A stretch of 64,000 nt of DNA. Origin: Paenibacillus faecis. GTDB lineage: Bacteria; Bacillota; Bacilli; Paenibacillales; Paenibacillaceae. This document shows, piece after piece, positions 53,395-61,687 of the stretch. Below the pieces are notes generated by a model that was not told where the DNA came from, did not search any database, and worked only from the letters and a program-made list of their open reading frames with translations. How positions within the stretch are numbered: position 1 is the stretch's first letter; each line of letters begins with the position of its first letter. The stretch lies in assembly GCF_008084145.1 (NCBI RefSeq), contig NZ_VSDO01000005.1, positions 674,466 through 738,465 of the forward strand, written 5' to 3'. Position numbers and translations under genes: made by a program.

Positions 53395-53706
53395 ATGTAC
53401 GCAATTATCGAAACCGGCGGTAAACAATACCGTGTTCAAGAGGGCGATGTTCTTTACATCGAGAAATTGAACGCTGAGGATGGCGCTAGCGTGACGTTCG
53501 ACCGCGTGTTGGCAGTATCGAAAGGCGAAGGTTTGGTAACGGGAGCTCCATTGGTATCCGGCGCGAGTGTTACGGCGAAAGTCGAGAAGCACGGCAAAGG
53601 CCAAAAGGTCATCGTTTACAAATACAAGCCGAAAAAGAACTACCACAAGAAGCAAGGTCATCGTCAACCTTACACAAAAGTGACCATCGAGAAAATCCAA
53701 GCGTAA
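53395..53706 (+). CDS. rplU: 50S ribosomal protein L21
   Basis: A 103-residue ribosomal protein (MYAIIETGGKQYRVQEGD ... VIVYKYKPKKNYHKKQGHRQPYT). The ATG at 53395 has GAGGAGGTGC upstream; the in-frame ATG at 53377 overlaps that site. First gene of rplU-prp-rpmA, the conserved Firmicute order. Confidence 0.98.
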   Translation: MYAIIETGGKQYRVQEGDVLYIEKLNAEDGASVTFDRVLAVSKGEGLVTGAPLVSGASVTAKVEKHGKGQKVIVYKYKPKKNYHKKQGHRQPYTKVTIEKIQA

Positions 53707-53719
53707 GAAGGTGCGATAG

Positions 53720-54052
53720 GTGATTATCGTCTCCATTCTGCGTGGCAAGGATAACGACATCGCTGGGTTTGAAGTATCCGGTCATGCGGGCTATGCCAAG
53801 CCGGGACAGGACATTGTGTGCGCCGGTGTCTCCGCCGTTACCGTAGGTACGGTGAACTCCATTGAGGCGCTTGCGGGAACCGTGATGGAAGCCGAGATGA
53901 AGAACGGTTTTCTGAACGCGAAGCTTCCCCGCGAAGTTCGTCCGGATCAGGCACAGCAAGTACAACTGCTGCTCTCATCCATGGTCGTTATGCTGCGGAG
54001 TATCGAAGGATCATACGGAAAGTATATTCAAATAAAAGACGTGATTACTTGA
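53720..54052 (+). CDS. prp: Ribosomal-processing cysteine protease Prp
   Basis: A 110-residue protease (B. subtilis YsxB) that removes the N-terminal extension of ribosomal protein L27. The catalytic pair His22 (SGHAGYAKPG) and Cys34 (DIVCAGVS) sits at the positions known for the family. It starts with GTG 13 bases after rplU and lies just before its substrate gene rpmA. Confidence 0.95.
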   Translation: MIIVSILRGKDNDIAGFEVSGHAGYAKPGQDIVCAGVSAVTVGTVNSIEALAGTVMEAEMKNGFLNAKLPREVRPDQAQQVQLLLSSMVVMLRSIEGSYGKYIQIKDVIT

Positions 54053-54071
54053 AGAAGGAGGTAGATGGACA

Positions 54072-54383
54072 ATGTTGAAATTGGATCTTCAGTTGTTCGC
54101 TTCGAAGAAGGGCGTAGGTTCCACGAAGAACGGACGCGACAGCATCGCGAAACGCCTGGGCGTTAAGCGTGCTGACGGCCAAACGGTTACCGGCGGAAGC
54201 ATTCTCGTTCGCCAACGCGGCACGAAAATTCATCCGGGTACCAACGTGGGAATCGGTAAAGACGACACGCTGTTTGCCAAAGTGGACGGCGTCGTGAAAT
54301 TCGAACGTTGGGGTCGCGACCGTAAAAAAGTGAGCGTCTACCCAGTGGAAACCGCTCCTGTAGCGGCTGCGGTAGAAGCTTAA
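54072..54383 (+). CDS. rpmA: 50S ribosomal protein L27 with cleavable N-terminal extension
   Basis: A 103-residue precursor. The Firmicute-type leader MLKLDLQLF is followed by ASKKGVGSTKNGRDS. Prp cleaves after Phe9 to expose the N-terminus that reaches the peptidyl-transferase centre. Strong GAAGGAGG ribosome binding site. Ends the ribosomal cluster and is followed by a terminator. Confidence 0.98.
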   Translation: MLKLDLQLFASKKGVGSTKNGRDSIAKRLGVKRADGQTVTGGSILVRQRGTKIHPGTNVGIGKDDTLFAKVDGVVKFERWGRDRKKVSVYPVETAPVAAAVEA

Positions 54384-54408
54384 GAGCTTTGCTGACTAGC
54401 GAGGTGTA

Positions 54409-54443
54409 GAAGCCCTTGGCATATGGATGCCAGGGGCTTTTTT
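54409..54443 (+). terminator. Terminator after rpmA
   Basis: AAGCCCTTGGCAT pairs with ATGCCAGGGGCTT (one mismatch), followed by a T run. Confidence 0.92.
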
Positions 54444-54500
54444 ATTCCAAAGCCCCGCGACAAAAGCTTATACGGATGTGCATTTTTCTGACAAGGTTTA

Positions 54501-54509
54501 TGATATACT
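54501..54509 (+). promoter_or_regulatory. Extended -10 promoter of spo0B
   Basis: TGATATACT (54501-54509) is an extended -10 element about 60 bases before the spo0B start. No matching -35 is evident. Confidence 0.45.
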
Positions 54510-54567
54510 GGGTATTGATGTCAGGGTGGAAGGTACACCCAATCTGTTTAGAGGAACGGGGAAACGC

Positions 54568-55311
54568 ATGAAACATCGGCTAATGGCACCGGCTTTGGCT
54601 GCCGGGCTATCCATTGCTTGTCTGATTCTAATGTATTACCTCCACTCACCGGCGGCTTATCTTCTTCTTAGCGTATGTCTTCTCGGCGTTTTTTACGGGT
54701 ATGTAAAGTATATAAGCAAGAAGGCGGAAGCCGAGCGCAAACAATTGCTGGAATCCGTGCAGAGAACGGCGGCGGCCACGCTGGGACATCACCGCCATGA
54801 TTGGATGAACGATCTGCAGATTTTGTATGGTTATATTCAGTTGGGCAAGTATGATAAACTGGCCGGATGTGTGGACAGAATAAAAGAACGGATGGTTGCG
54901 GACAGCAAGATCTCCAGATTGGGGATTCCCTCGCTCGTATTCTTCCTCCATTCGTTCCGCGAGCTGAACCGGTCGGTCCAGCTTGAAGTTTCCATCGCGG
55001 ACGATTTGCAGCTTGGCGATCTGCTCACCGCCGAAGACGCCGAGGAATTCACGGAAGCGATTATCGAGACAATCCGGGCCTACCAATTTAGCGGGCGCTC
55101 TTCCTGGGGAGAGGTTTTGCATTTGAAACTGTCCCTGTGCCGGGAGGGCGGTGAAGTGCTCGCGATTTTCGAGAGAGACGGCGGCTCCGCGGAGAATGCG
55201 GATATTTTGAAAAGGCATCTGGATTTGTGGAATTCCGGGAAAAGAGTGCTGGCCGAGCAGGTTGATCCCAAGCTGATCTCTTTAAGACTGAGGGTGGCTT
55301 GCGCAAACTAG
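54568..55311 (+). CDS. spo0B: Sporulation initiation phosphotransferase Spo0B, membrane-anchored form
   Basis: A 247-residue protein from the ATG at 54568. Two hydrophobic segments (about 8-25 and 30-48) precede the phosphotransferase domain. The phosphoacceptor is His77 in HHRHDWMNDLQ, equivalent to His30 of B. subtilis Spo0B. The C-terminal ATPase-like fold lacks ATP-binding boxes, as expected. It passes phosphate from Spo0F to Spo0A. B. subtilis Spo0B is soluble and shorter (192 residues), so the membrane anchor is a notable difference. It is followed 14 bases later by obgE, as in B. subtilis. Confidence 0.88.
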   Translation: MKHRLMAPALAAGLSIACLILMYYLHSPAAYLLLSVCLLGVFYGYVKYISKKAEAERKQLLESVQRTAAATLGHHRHDWMNDLQILYGYIQLGKYDKLAGCVDRIKERMVADSKISRLGIPSLVFFLHSFRELNRSVQLEVSIADDLQLGDLLTAEDAEEFTEAIIETIRAYQFSGRSSWGEVLHLKLSLCREGGEVLAIFERDGGSAENADILKRHLDLWNSGKRVLAEQVDPKLISLRLRVACAN

Positions 55312-55325
55312 AATGAGGTGAAGGC

Positions 55326-56639
55326 ATGTTTGTAGATAAAGCGAAAATATATGTTAAAGGTGGCGACGGCGGCGACGGCCTCGTGGCTTTCCGCAGGGAA
55401 AAATACGTACCTGAAGGAGGGCCGGCCGGCGGGGACGGCGGCAAGGGCGGAGACGTGATTTTTCGCGTGGACGAAGGTCTGCGGACGTTGATGGACTTCC
55501 GCTATCAGCGGCATTTCAAGGCTGAGCGCGGAGAGAAGGGGCGGAACAAAAGCCAGCATGGGGCCAACGCGGAGAATATGATCGTCCGGATTCCTCCGGG
55601 AACCGTCATCATCGACGATGATACGCAGGAAGTGCTGGCGGACTTGACCCGGCACGGGCAGCAGGTCGTTGTCGCCCGCGGGGGCCGCGGCGGCCGCGGC
55701 AATATCCGCTTCGCGACGCCGAACAATCCCGCTCCCGAGCTGGCCGAACACGGGGAGGAAGGGGAAGAGCGCTGGATCGTGCTGGAGCTGAAGGTGATGG
55801 CCGATGTGGGGCTGGTCGGTTTTCCGAGCGTCGGAAAATCCACCTTACTGTCCGTAGTATCCGCAGCCAAACCGAAAATCGGGGCCTATCATTTTACGAC
55901 CATTACGCCGAACCTCGGGGTAGTGGACGTGGGCGAAGGACGCAGCTTCGTCATGGCCGACCTACCGGGATTGATCGAGGGCGCGCATGAAGGCGTCGGC
56001 TTGGGCCATGAGTTTTTGCGGCATGTGGAACGAACGCGGCTGATTATCCATGTCGTGGATATGGCGGGTTCGGAAGGCCGCGATCCTTTCGAGGACTGGC
56101 TGAAAATCAACGATGAAGTGAAGCTGTACAATGCCGACCTGGAGAACCGCCCGCAAATCGTGGCCGCCAATAAAATGGACATGCCGGAAGCGGAAGAAAA
56201 CCTGGAGCGGTTCACGGCGCAAATTCGGGAAGTTCGACCGGATCTGGAGATCCTGCCGATTTCCTCGTTAACCCGCCAAGGGGTGCAGGAATTGATGTAC
56301 AAGGCGGCGGACATGCTGGATCAAATTCCGGAAGCGCCGGCGATTGAAGAAGTGACCGAACTTTCGGAAAGAAAGATCTATAAGCTCGAGAAAACCGACG
56401 ACAACAGCTTTACGATCCGCAGGGAGAACGAAACGTTCATCGTCGAGAGCCCGAAAATCGAACGGATGATGAAGCGGATGCAGTTGAACACGCATGATGC
56501 GATTCTTAAGCTGGCCCGGACTTTGCGCCATATGGGCGTTGACGATGAGCTGCGTAACCGAGGGGCCAAAGATGGGACTCTGGTTCGCATCGGGGACTTT
56601 GAGTTCGAATTTGTGGAAGGAAGCAGCTACTACTACTAA
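55326..56639 (+). CDS. obgE: Obg family GTPase
   Basis: A 437-residue essential GTPase in large ribosomal subunit assembly and stress signalling. The glycine-rich Obg fold (1-158, KGGDGGDGLVAFRREKYVPEGGPAGGDGG) is followed by the G domain with GFPSVGKST, DLPGLIEGA and NKMD motifs, and a C-terminal OCT domain (about 360-430). In B. subtilis Obg also influences Spo0A activation, which agrees with its coupling to spo0B. Confidence 0.97.
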   Translation: MFVDKAKIYVKGGDGGDGLVAFRREKYVPEGGPAGGDGGKGGDVIFRVDEGLRTLMDFRYQRHFKAERGEKGRNKSQHGANAENMIVRIPPGTVIIDDDTQEVLADLTRHGQQVVVARGGRGGRGNIRFATPNNPAPELAEHGEEGEERWIVLELKVMADVGLVGFPSVGKSTLLSVVSAAKPKIGAYHFTTITPNLGVVDVGEGRSFVMADLPGLIEGAHEGVGLGHEFLRHVERTRLIIHVVDMAGSEGRDPFEDWLKINDEVKLYNADLENRPQIVAANKMDMPEAEENLERFTAQIREVRPDLEILPISSLTRQGVQELMYKAADMLDQIPEAPAIEEVTELSERKIYKLEKTDDNSFTIRRENETFIVESPKIERMMKRMQLNTHDAILKLARTLRHMGVDDELRNRGAKDGTLVRIGDFEFEFVEGSSYYY

Positions 56640-56798
56640 AAAGTTGATATAAGGTGAATGAAACGAAACGGGTACCGTCCCCAGAGGGATGCTGTAGCCG
56701 TTTCTGCCTATTTCGGCGGAAACCGCGATCATCCATACGGGGTAAAACGGGGGAATCGCCGCTACATATAAATCGGCGCGGAATTTTACAAATAAGGA

Positions 56799-56827
56799 TT
56801 GCCTCGGACCGGTGATTTCGTTATAAT
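56799..56827 (+). promoter_or_regulatory. SigA-type promoter of the pheB-hom-thrB-pheA-ilvE cluster
   Basis: TTGCCT (56799-56804), a 17-base spacer and a perfect TATAAT (56822-56827). Confidence 0.75.
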
Positions 56828-56869
56828 GTCCACTATACGTAAACAAGAGTCTCTAAGGAGAGGACGTTT

Positions 56870-57307
56870 GTGAAAGAACGCTATTATTTGGTCCGTGAGG
56901 ATATTTTGCCCGAAGCGGTCATCAAAACGTTGCAGGTCAAGCAGTTGTTGGCCGTGGGGGACGCGAAGACGGTCCATGAGGCGGTGGCGCAGGTAGGGCT
57001 GAGCCGCAGCGCTTTTTACAAATACAAAGATGGAATTCATTTGCTGAATCAGATCGAACGCGAGAGTATCGTTACCATTTCGTTCGATCTGGAGCATCGC
57101 TCGGGGATTCTATCCAAAGTTCTGGCCCAAATTGCCGGAGCGGGCGGAAACGTACTCACGATTAATCAGAGCATTCCGCTGCAGGGCAGAGCGAACGTAG
57201 TCATTTCCGTGGAGACCTCCCGGATGACCGAGGATTTGGATACGATGATGGAAATGCTTCAAGGCATTCCGGGAGTCAAAAAAACGCAAATCGTCGGACA
57301 GGGTTAA
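56870..57307 (+). CDS. pheB: ACT-domain protein PheB
   Basis: A 145-residue protein starting at GTG with AAGGAGAGG upstream. An N-terminal helix-turn-helix-like region (about 1-60, AVAQVGLSRSAFYKYKDG) precedes an ACT domain (about 65-140, ISFDLEHRSGILSKVLAQIAGAGGNVLTINQ) that would bind an amino acid. B. subtilis PheB lies next to pheA after obg. It is probably an amino-acid-responsive regulator of this cluster, though its molecular role is not established. Confidence 0.88.
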   Translation: MKERYYLVREDILPEAVIKTLQVKQLLAVGDAKTVHEAVAQVGLSRSAFYKYKDGIHLLNQIERESIVTISFDLEHRSGILSKVLAQIAGAGGNVLTINQSIPLQGRANVVISVETSRMTEDLDTMMEMLQGIPGVKKTQIVGQG

Positions 57308-57382
57308 TGGCGGATAAATACAACCGGCACAGGGGCTAGGTTCCTGCCGGACAATATGATGAAGCACAGGAGGGGGCATATC

Positions 57383-58669
57383 GTGAAACCCGTTAAAGTA
57401 GGACTTCTTGGATTAGGTACGGTCGGTACCGGGGTGGTTCGCATTGTGGAGGGACACCAGGAGGATTTGAGCAGTCAGGTCGGTTCCCCGATCGTCATCG
57501 AGAAGGTCGCTGTCAAAAGTATGGACAAAAAGCGGAGCATCGAAATCGACCGCAGCAAGTTAACGGAGGATCCATGGGAAGTCATCCGCGATCCCGAGAT
57601 CGATGTCATCGTCGAGGTTATGGGCGGGGTCAACGGGACGAAGGAATATATTCTTGAGGCGTTGGACCGCGGAAAGCATATCGTAACCGCCAATAAAGAC
57701 CTTATGGCGCTATACGGATCGGAAATTCTGGCCAAAGCTATGGAGAAGCAATGCGACGTGTTCTACGAAGCCAGCGTAGCCGGGGGCATACCGATTATCC
57801 GGACGTTGATCGAAGGATTTTCCTCGGACCGGATCACAAAAATCATGGGGATCGTCAACGGCACGACAAATTATATTTTGTCCAAGATGAGTGAGGAAGG
57901 GGCTTCCTACGATGATGTTCTTCAAGAAGCCCAGGCCCTTGGCTACGCGGAAGCGGATCCGACCTCCGATGTGGAAGGGCTGGACGCCGCGCGCAAAATG
58001 GCGATTCTCGGTACCCTCGGCTTCCGCACCAATGTGGAGCTGCAGGATGTTCAAGTCCGCGGAATTTCGTCGGTAAGCAAGGAAGACATTTTATACGCGA
58101 AGCGGCTGGGGTATGAAATGAAGCTGCTTGGCATCGCGGATCGTCAGGATGACGAATTCAGCATCAGCGTTCAGCCGACCATGGTGAAGAAGAGCCATCC
58201 GATCGCCGCCGTAAACGGTGTTTACAACGCGGTATATGTCTACGGGGAAGCGGTTGGCGAAACGATGTTCTACGGGGCCGGCGCGGGTGAGATGCCGACG
58301 GCTACTTCGGTGGTAGCCGACCTGGTCGCCGTCGTGAAGAACTTAAAGCTGGGCGTGAACGGTCTGAAGGCCATCGTGCCTTACAAACCCAAAAAGCTGA
58401 AGAGCGATGAGCAGATTATGTTCAAAAATTTCCTCTTGCTTCAGGTTGCGGACAAAGCCGGGGTACTTGCTCAGATCACCCAGGCCTTCGCAGAGTACGA
58501 GGTGAGCTTGGAATCGGTCGTTCAATCGCCTAACGCGGACACGCCGGATGCCGAGATTATGATCGTTACCCATAATGCCAGCAAAGCAAGTATGAATCAG
58601 GTGCTGCAGCATTTTGAAACACTGGAAGTGATACGCCGGGTCAAAAGCGTATACCGGGTGGAAGGGTAA
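57383..58669 (+). CDS. hom: Homoserine dehydrogenase
   Basis: A 428-residue NAD(P)-dependent enzyme reducing aspartate semialdehyde to homoserine, the branch point for threonine and methionine. The start is GTG 57383 with CAGGAGGGGG upstream. The Rossmann motif GLGTVGTGV is at the N-terminus. The catalytic-domain motif is GIVNGTTNYIL and the C-terminal ACT domain (about 350-425) binds threonine for feedback inhibition. Confidence 0.96.
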   Translation: MKPVKVGLLGLGTVGTGVVRIVEGHQEDLSSQVGSPIVIEKVAVKSMDKKRSIEIDRSKLTEDPWEVIRDPEIDVIVEVMGGVNGTKEYILEALDRGKHIVTANKDLMALYGSEILAKAMEKQCDVFYEASVAGGIPIIRTLIEGFSSDRITKIMGIVNGTTNYILSKMSEEGASYDDVLQEAQALGYAEADPTSDVEGLDAARKMAILGTLGFRTNVELQDVQVRGISSVSKEDILYAKRLGYEMKLLGIADRQDDEFSISVQPTMVKKSHPIAAVNGVYNAVYVYGEAVGETMFYGAGAGEMPTATSVVADLVAVVKNLKLGVNGLKAIVPYKPKKLKSDEQIMFKNFLLLQVADKAGVLAQITQAFAEYEVSLESVVQSPNADTPDAEIMIVTHNASKASMNQVLQHFETLEVIRRVKSVYRVEG

Positions 58670-58787
58670 CTTGCCGAGGACGACTCAGGACCCGGAATTC
58701 CAAATGTTAAAGGAGCTTCGCAATCATGAATGCCTTGAATACCTTTATAACGCAGCATATTTGTAAAGAATATAGTCGAGGTTGGTT

Positions 58788-59756
58788 ATGATCCGGCGGG
58801 AAGGGGTGCGGGTCAAGGTGCCGGCCAGCACCGCCAATCTCGGACCGGGTTTCGACACGCTGGGCATGGCGCTTAATCTTTATGCCTGGCTGGAAGTCAA
58901 ACCGGCGGACGCTACGGTGTTTCATTTATACGGCGACAATTTGGACGGACTGCCCAAGGACAAAAGCAATCTGATCTACAAGGTAGCCCAGTCCGTATTT
59001 ACGGCGGCCGGGATCGCCGTGCCGGAGCTGGAAATTTCGATGTACTCGGACATCCCCCTGACGCGGGGATTGGGGAGCAGCGCCTCGGCCATCGTGGGCG
59101 CTCTCTATGCCGCCAATCTGCTTATCGGCTCGCCGTTGACGCGCGAACAACTTTTCGACATGGCCACCGCCCTTGAGCACCACCCCGACAATGTAGGCGC
59201 CTCATTGTACGGCGGGATCATCACCGCCGTTTGGGACGGTGTGCGCGCCACGGCGTTGCGGATTGAACCGCCGGAGGAGCTGGATGTGCTCGTCGCGATT
59301 CCCGATTTTCAGCTGTCGACTACCGCGGCGAGAGAGGCGCTGCCCAAGCAAGTGAGCCTGGGCGACGCGGTCTACAACGTCAGCCGAGCCTCGCTGCTGA
59401 CGGGCGCTTTGGCTTCCGGAAGGCTGGATCTGGTCGCGGAAGCGATGCGCGATCGTCTGCACCAGCCTTACCGGGCGGCTCTTGTTCCCGGCATGGCGAG
59501 AATTCTGGAGGAGGCTCCCCGCCACGGGGCGATTGGAGCGGCGTTAAGCGGAGCCGGACCCACGATTCTGGCATTGACGAACCGCAACAACCGGCAGGGG
59601 GAGGAACTGCGGAATTTTCTGCTCGAAGTTCTCCAAAGCGAGGGGATTTCCGCCACAACTCTTTGGCTAAAACCTTGCACGCATGGAGCCGCCGAGATTA
59701 CTATGGAACAAGAACGTTCATTTCTGGACATCGTTAAAGGGGAAGTAACAGCATGA
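58788..59756 (+). CDS. thrB: Homoserine kinase
   Basis: A 322-residue GHMP-family kinase that phosphorylates homoserine for threonine synthesis. The N-terminal motif VPASTANLGPGFDTLGMAL and the ATP loop PLTRGLGSSASAI are diagnostic. The start is taken as ATG 58788 with CGAGGTTG before it. Threonine synthase (thrC) is not in this cluster. Its stop overlaps the pheA start (ATGA). Confidence 0.95.
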   Translation: MIRREGVRVKVPASTANLGPGFDTLGMALNLYAWLEVKPADATVFHLYGDNLDGLPKDKSNLIYKVAQSVFTAAGIAVPELEISMYSDIPLTRGLGSSASAIVGALYAANLLIGSPLTREQLFDMATALEHHPDNVGASLYGGIITAVWDGVRATALRIEPPEELDVLVAIPDFQLSTTAAREALPKQVSLGDAVYNVSRASLLTGALASGRLDLVAEAMRDRLHQPYRAALVPGMARILEEAPRHGAIGAALSGAGPTILALTNRNNRQGEELRNFLLEVLQSEGISATTLWLKPCTHGAAEITMEQERSFLDIVKGEVTA

Positions 59757-60670
59757 AACAAATCGCTTTGCTGCCGGAGGGCTCGGTTTCACATGAGGCG
59801 GTGCTCCATCTGTTCGGTGATGAGCCCGTACAATTGCACCATTTTAAGCAAATCTCGGATGTGTTCTTGGCGACGGCCGCCGGAAAAACCCAGTACAGTG
59901 TCATACCTATCGAGAACACGATCGAAGGTTCCGTAAGTCTGCATATGGATTGGCTAGTTCATGAAGTGGACATCCCGATGCAAGTCGAATGGGTCTATCC
60001 CTCCATTCAGAACTTGATCGGAAGAAGGGAAGAATTCCAAACGGGCGCGGAGGGGACGATGGATTATTCCAAAGTCAAAAAAGTGCTCTCGCACCCGGTG
60101 GCGATGGCTCAATGTATGCAGTTTATCCGCTCGCATATGCCGTATGCCGAGTTGGAGCATGTGGGCAGCACGTCCGAGGCGGTGGAGATCGTCAGCCGGC
60201 ATCCGGGGGCGGGATGGGCCGCAATCGGGACCACCTTGGGAGCGAAGCGGCATCGATTGGACATTCTGGCCGACCGGGTAACCGACCATAACAACAACTA
60301 CACGCGTTTCGTGCTGATCGGGCCCGAGAGCTTGCAGGTCGGCTCAAACCGCTTCGAGCAAAAAACGAGCATTCTCGTGACCTTGCCGGAAGATTTTCCG
60401 GGGGCGCTTCACCAGGTGTTGTCGGCTTTTGCCTGGCGCAAGCTGAACTTGTCCCGGATTGAATCGCGGCCCACCAAGAAACGGTTGGGGAGCTACTATT
60501 TTTATATGGACGTACTGGCTCCGATGGACTCGGTACTGCTCCCTTCCGCCATCGGGGAAATTGAGGCGCTTGGTTGTCAGGTGCGTATTCTGGGCAGCTA
60601 TCCCAGTTACACTTATGAAGGACTAAAATCGGAGGTGCAGCAATCATGGCAGAACAATGGATCTATCTAG
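59753..60670 (+). CDS. pheA: Prephenate dehydratase
   Basis: A 305-residue enzyme turning prephenate into phenylpyruvate for phenylalanine synthesis. The N-terminus LPEGSVSHEAV replaces the common GPEGTFTEEAA. The PIENTIEGSVS segment and the catalytic NNYTRF motif are present, and a C-terminal ACT domain (about 205-285) carries the phenylalanine-sensing ESRPTKKRLGSY. It overlaps thrB by four bases and ilvE by 25 bases. Confidence 0.94.
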   Translation: MKQIALLPEGSVSHEAVLHLFGDEPVQLHHFKQISDVFLATAAGKTQYSVIPIENTIEGSVSLHMDWLVHEVDIPMQVEWVYPSIQNLIGRREEFQTGAEGTMDYSKVKKVLSHPVAMAQCMQFIRSHMPYAELEHVGSTSEAVEIVSRHPGAGWAAIGTTLGAKRHRLDILADRVTDHNNNYTRFVLIGPESLQVGSNRFEQKTSILVTLPEDFPGALHQVLSAFAWRKLNLSRIESRPTKKRLGSYYFYMDVLAPMDSVLLPSAIGEIEALGCQVRILGSYPSYTYEGLKSEVQQSWQNNGSI

Positions 60671-61524
60671 ACGGACAATTCGTGACAAAGGAAAATGCAA
60701 AAGTCTCCGTATACGACCACGGTTTTTTGTATGGTGACGGGATCTTTGAGGGAATTCGCATTTACAACGGCAATATCTTTAAATGTAAGGAGCATCTGGA
60801 CCGGCTGTACGACTCGGCCAAATCGATCATGCTGAATATTCCGCTTACTTATCAGGAGATGGAAGAGGCTCTTGTTGAGACGCTGAAGCGGAATGAACTT
60901 CGCGACGGTTACATTCGCTTGGTGGTTTCGCGCGGGCCGGGCAACTTGGGACTCGACCCGAACCGTTGTCCGAAGGCATCGGTCATTATTATCGTGGAAC
61001 AGCTGGCGATTTATTCGGAGGAGGCCTACAAAACAGGCCTGAAGACCGTTTCCGTGTCCACGAGACGCAACGTTCCCGATGCGCTCAATCCGAAGATCAA
61101 ATCGCTGAATTATCTGAACAATATCCTGGTGAAAATCCAATCCAATCTTTCGGGTGCGGGCGAAGCCATTATGCTGAATGCCCAAGGGTATGTTACGGAA
61201 GGCTCCGGGGACAATATCTTTATTATCAAGAACGGCGTCATCACAACGCCGCCTTGCTATCTTGGCGCGCTGGACGGGATCACCCGCCAGGCGATCATTG
61301 AAATCTGTCATCAAAAAGGCTACAAAATTAAAGAGGAGCCTTTTACGCTGCATGATGTGTATGTCGCCGACGAAGTGTTCCTGACGGGGACGGCGGCTGA
61401 AGTCATTGCGGTTCGGGAAGTCGACGGCCGGATCATCGGCGAAGGACATGCCGGACCGATTACCTTGGCGTTGCTGGAGGAGTTCCGCAGCATCGTCGAT
61501 AAAGACGGCGTTAAAGTATGGTAA
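60646..61524 (+). CDS. ilvE: Branched-chain amino acid aminotransferase
   Basis: A 292-residue fold-type IV PLP enzyme for the last step of valine, leucine and isoleucine synthesis. The PLP lysine is Lys152 (PKIKSLNYLNN). The signature EGSGDNIFIIKNG and the N-terminal HGFLYGDGIFEGIR are present. The ATG has GGAGGTG upstream, inside the end of pheA. It may also supply phenylalanine transamination given its neighbours. A terminator follows. Confidence 0.95.
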   Translation: MAEQWIYLDGQFVTKENAKVSVYDHGFLYGDGIFEGIRIYNGNIFKCKEHLDRLYDSAKSIMLNIPLTYQEMEEALVETLKRNELRDGYIRLVVSRGPGNLGLDPNRCPKASVIIIVEQLAIYSEEAYKTGLKTVSVSTRRNVPDALNPKIKSLNYLNNILVKIQSNLSGAGEAIMLNAQGYVTEGSGDNIFIIKNGVITTPPCYLGALDGITRQAIIEICHQKGYKIKEEPFTLHDVYVADEVFLTGTAAEVIAVREVDGRIIGEGHAGPITLALLEEFRSIVDKDGVKVW

Positions 61525-61542
61525 GCCGCTGAACCTTAGAAG

Positions 61543-61587
61543 AAATCCTATTCTATCTCGGAAGAGACGGATAGGATTTTTTTATTT
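61543..61587 (+). terminator. Terminator after ilvE
   Basis: AAATCCTAT pairs with ATAGGATTT, with an inner CTC/GAG stem, followed by a run of T residues. Confidence 0.88.
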
Positions 61588-61687
61588 TCCCGGAGTCAAA
61601 AACCTGGGCATCTGCATAGGATGTATTAATTGGGCCCCGGGCGGTAGAATCACGTACCGGAGAAGATATTTAGGAGGTCTTTAGCGC

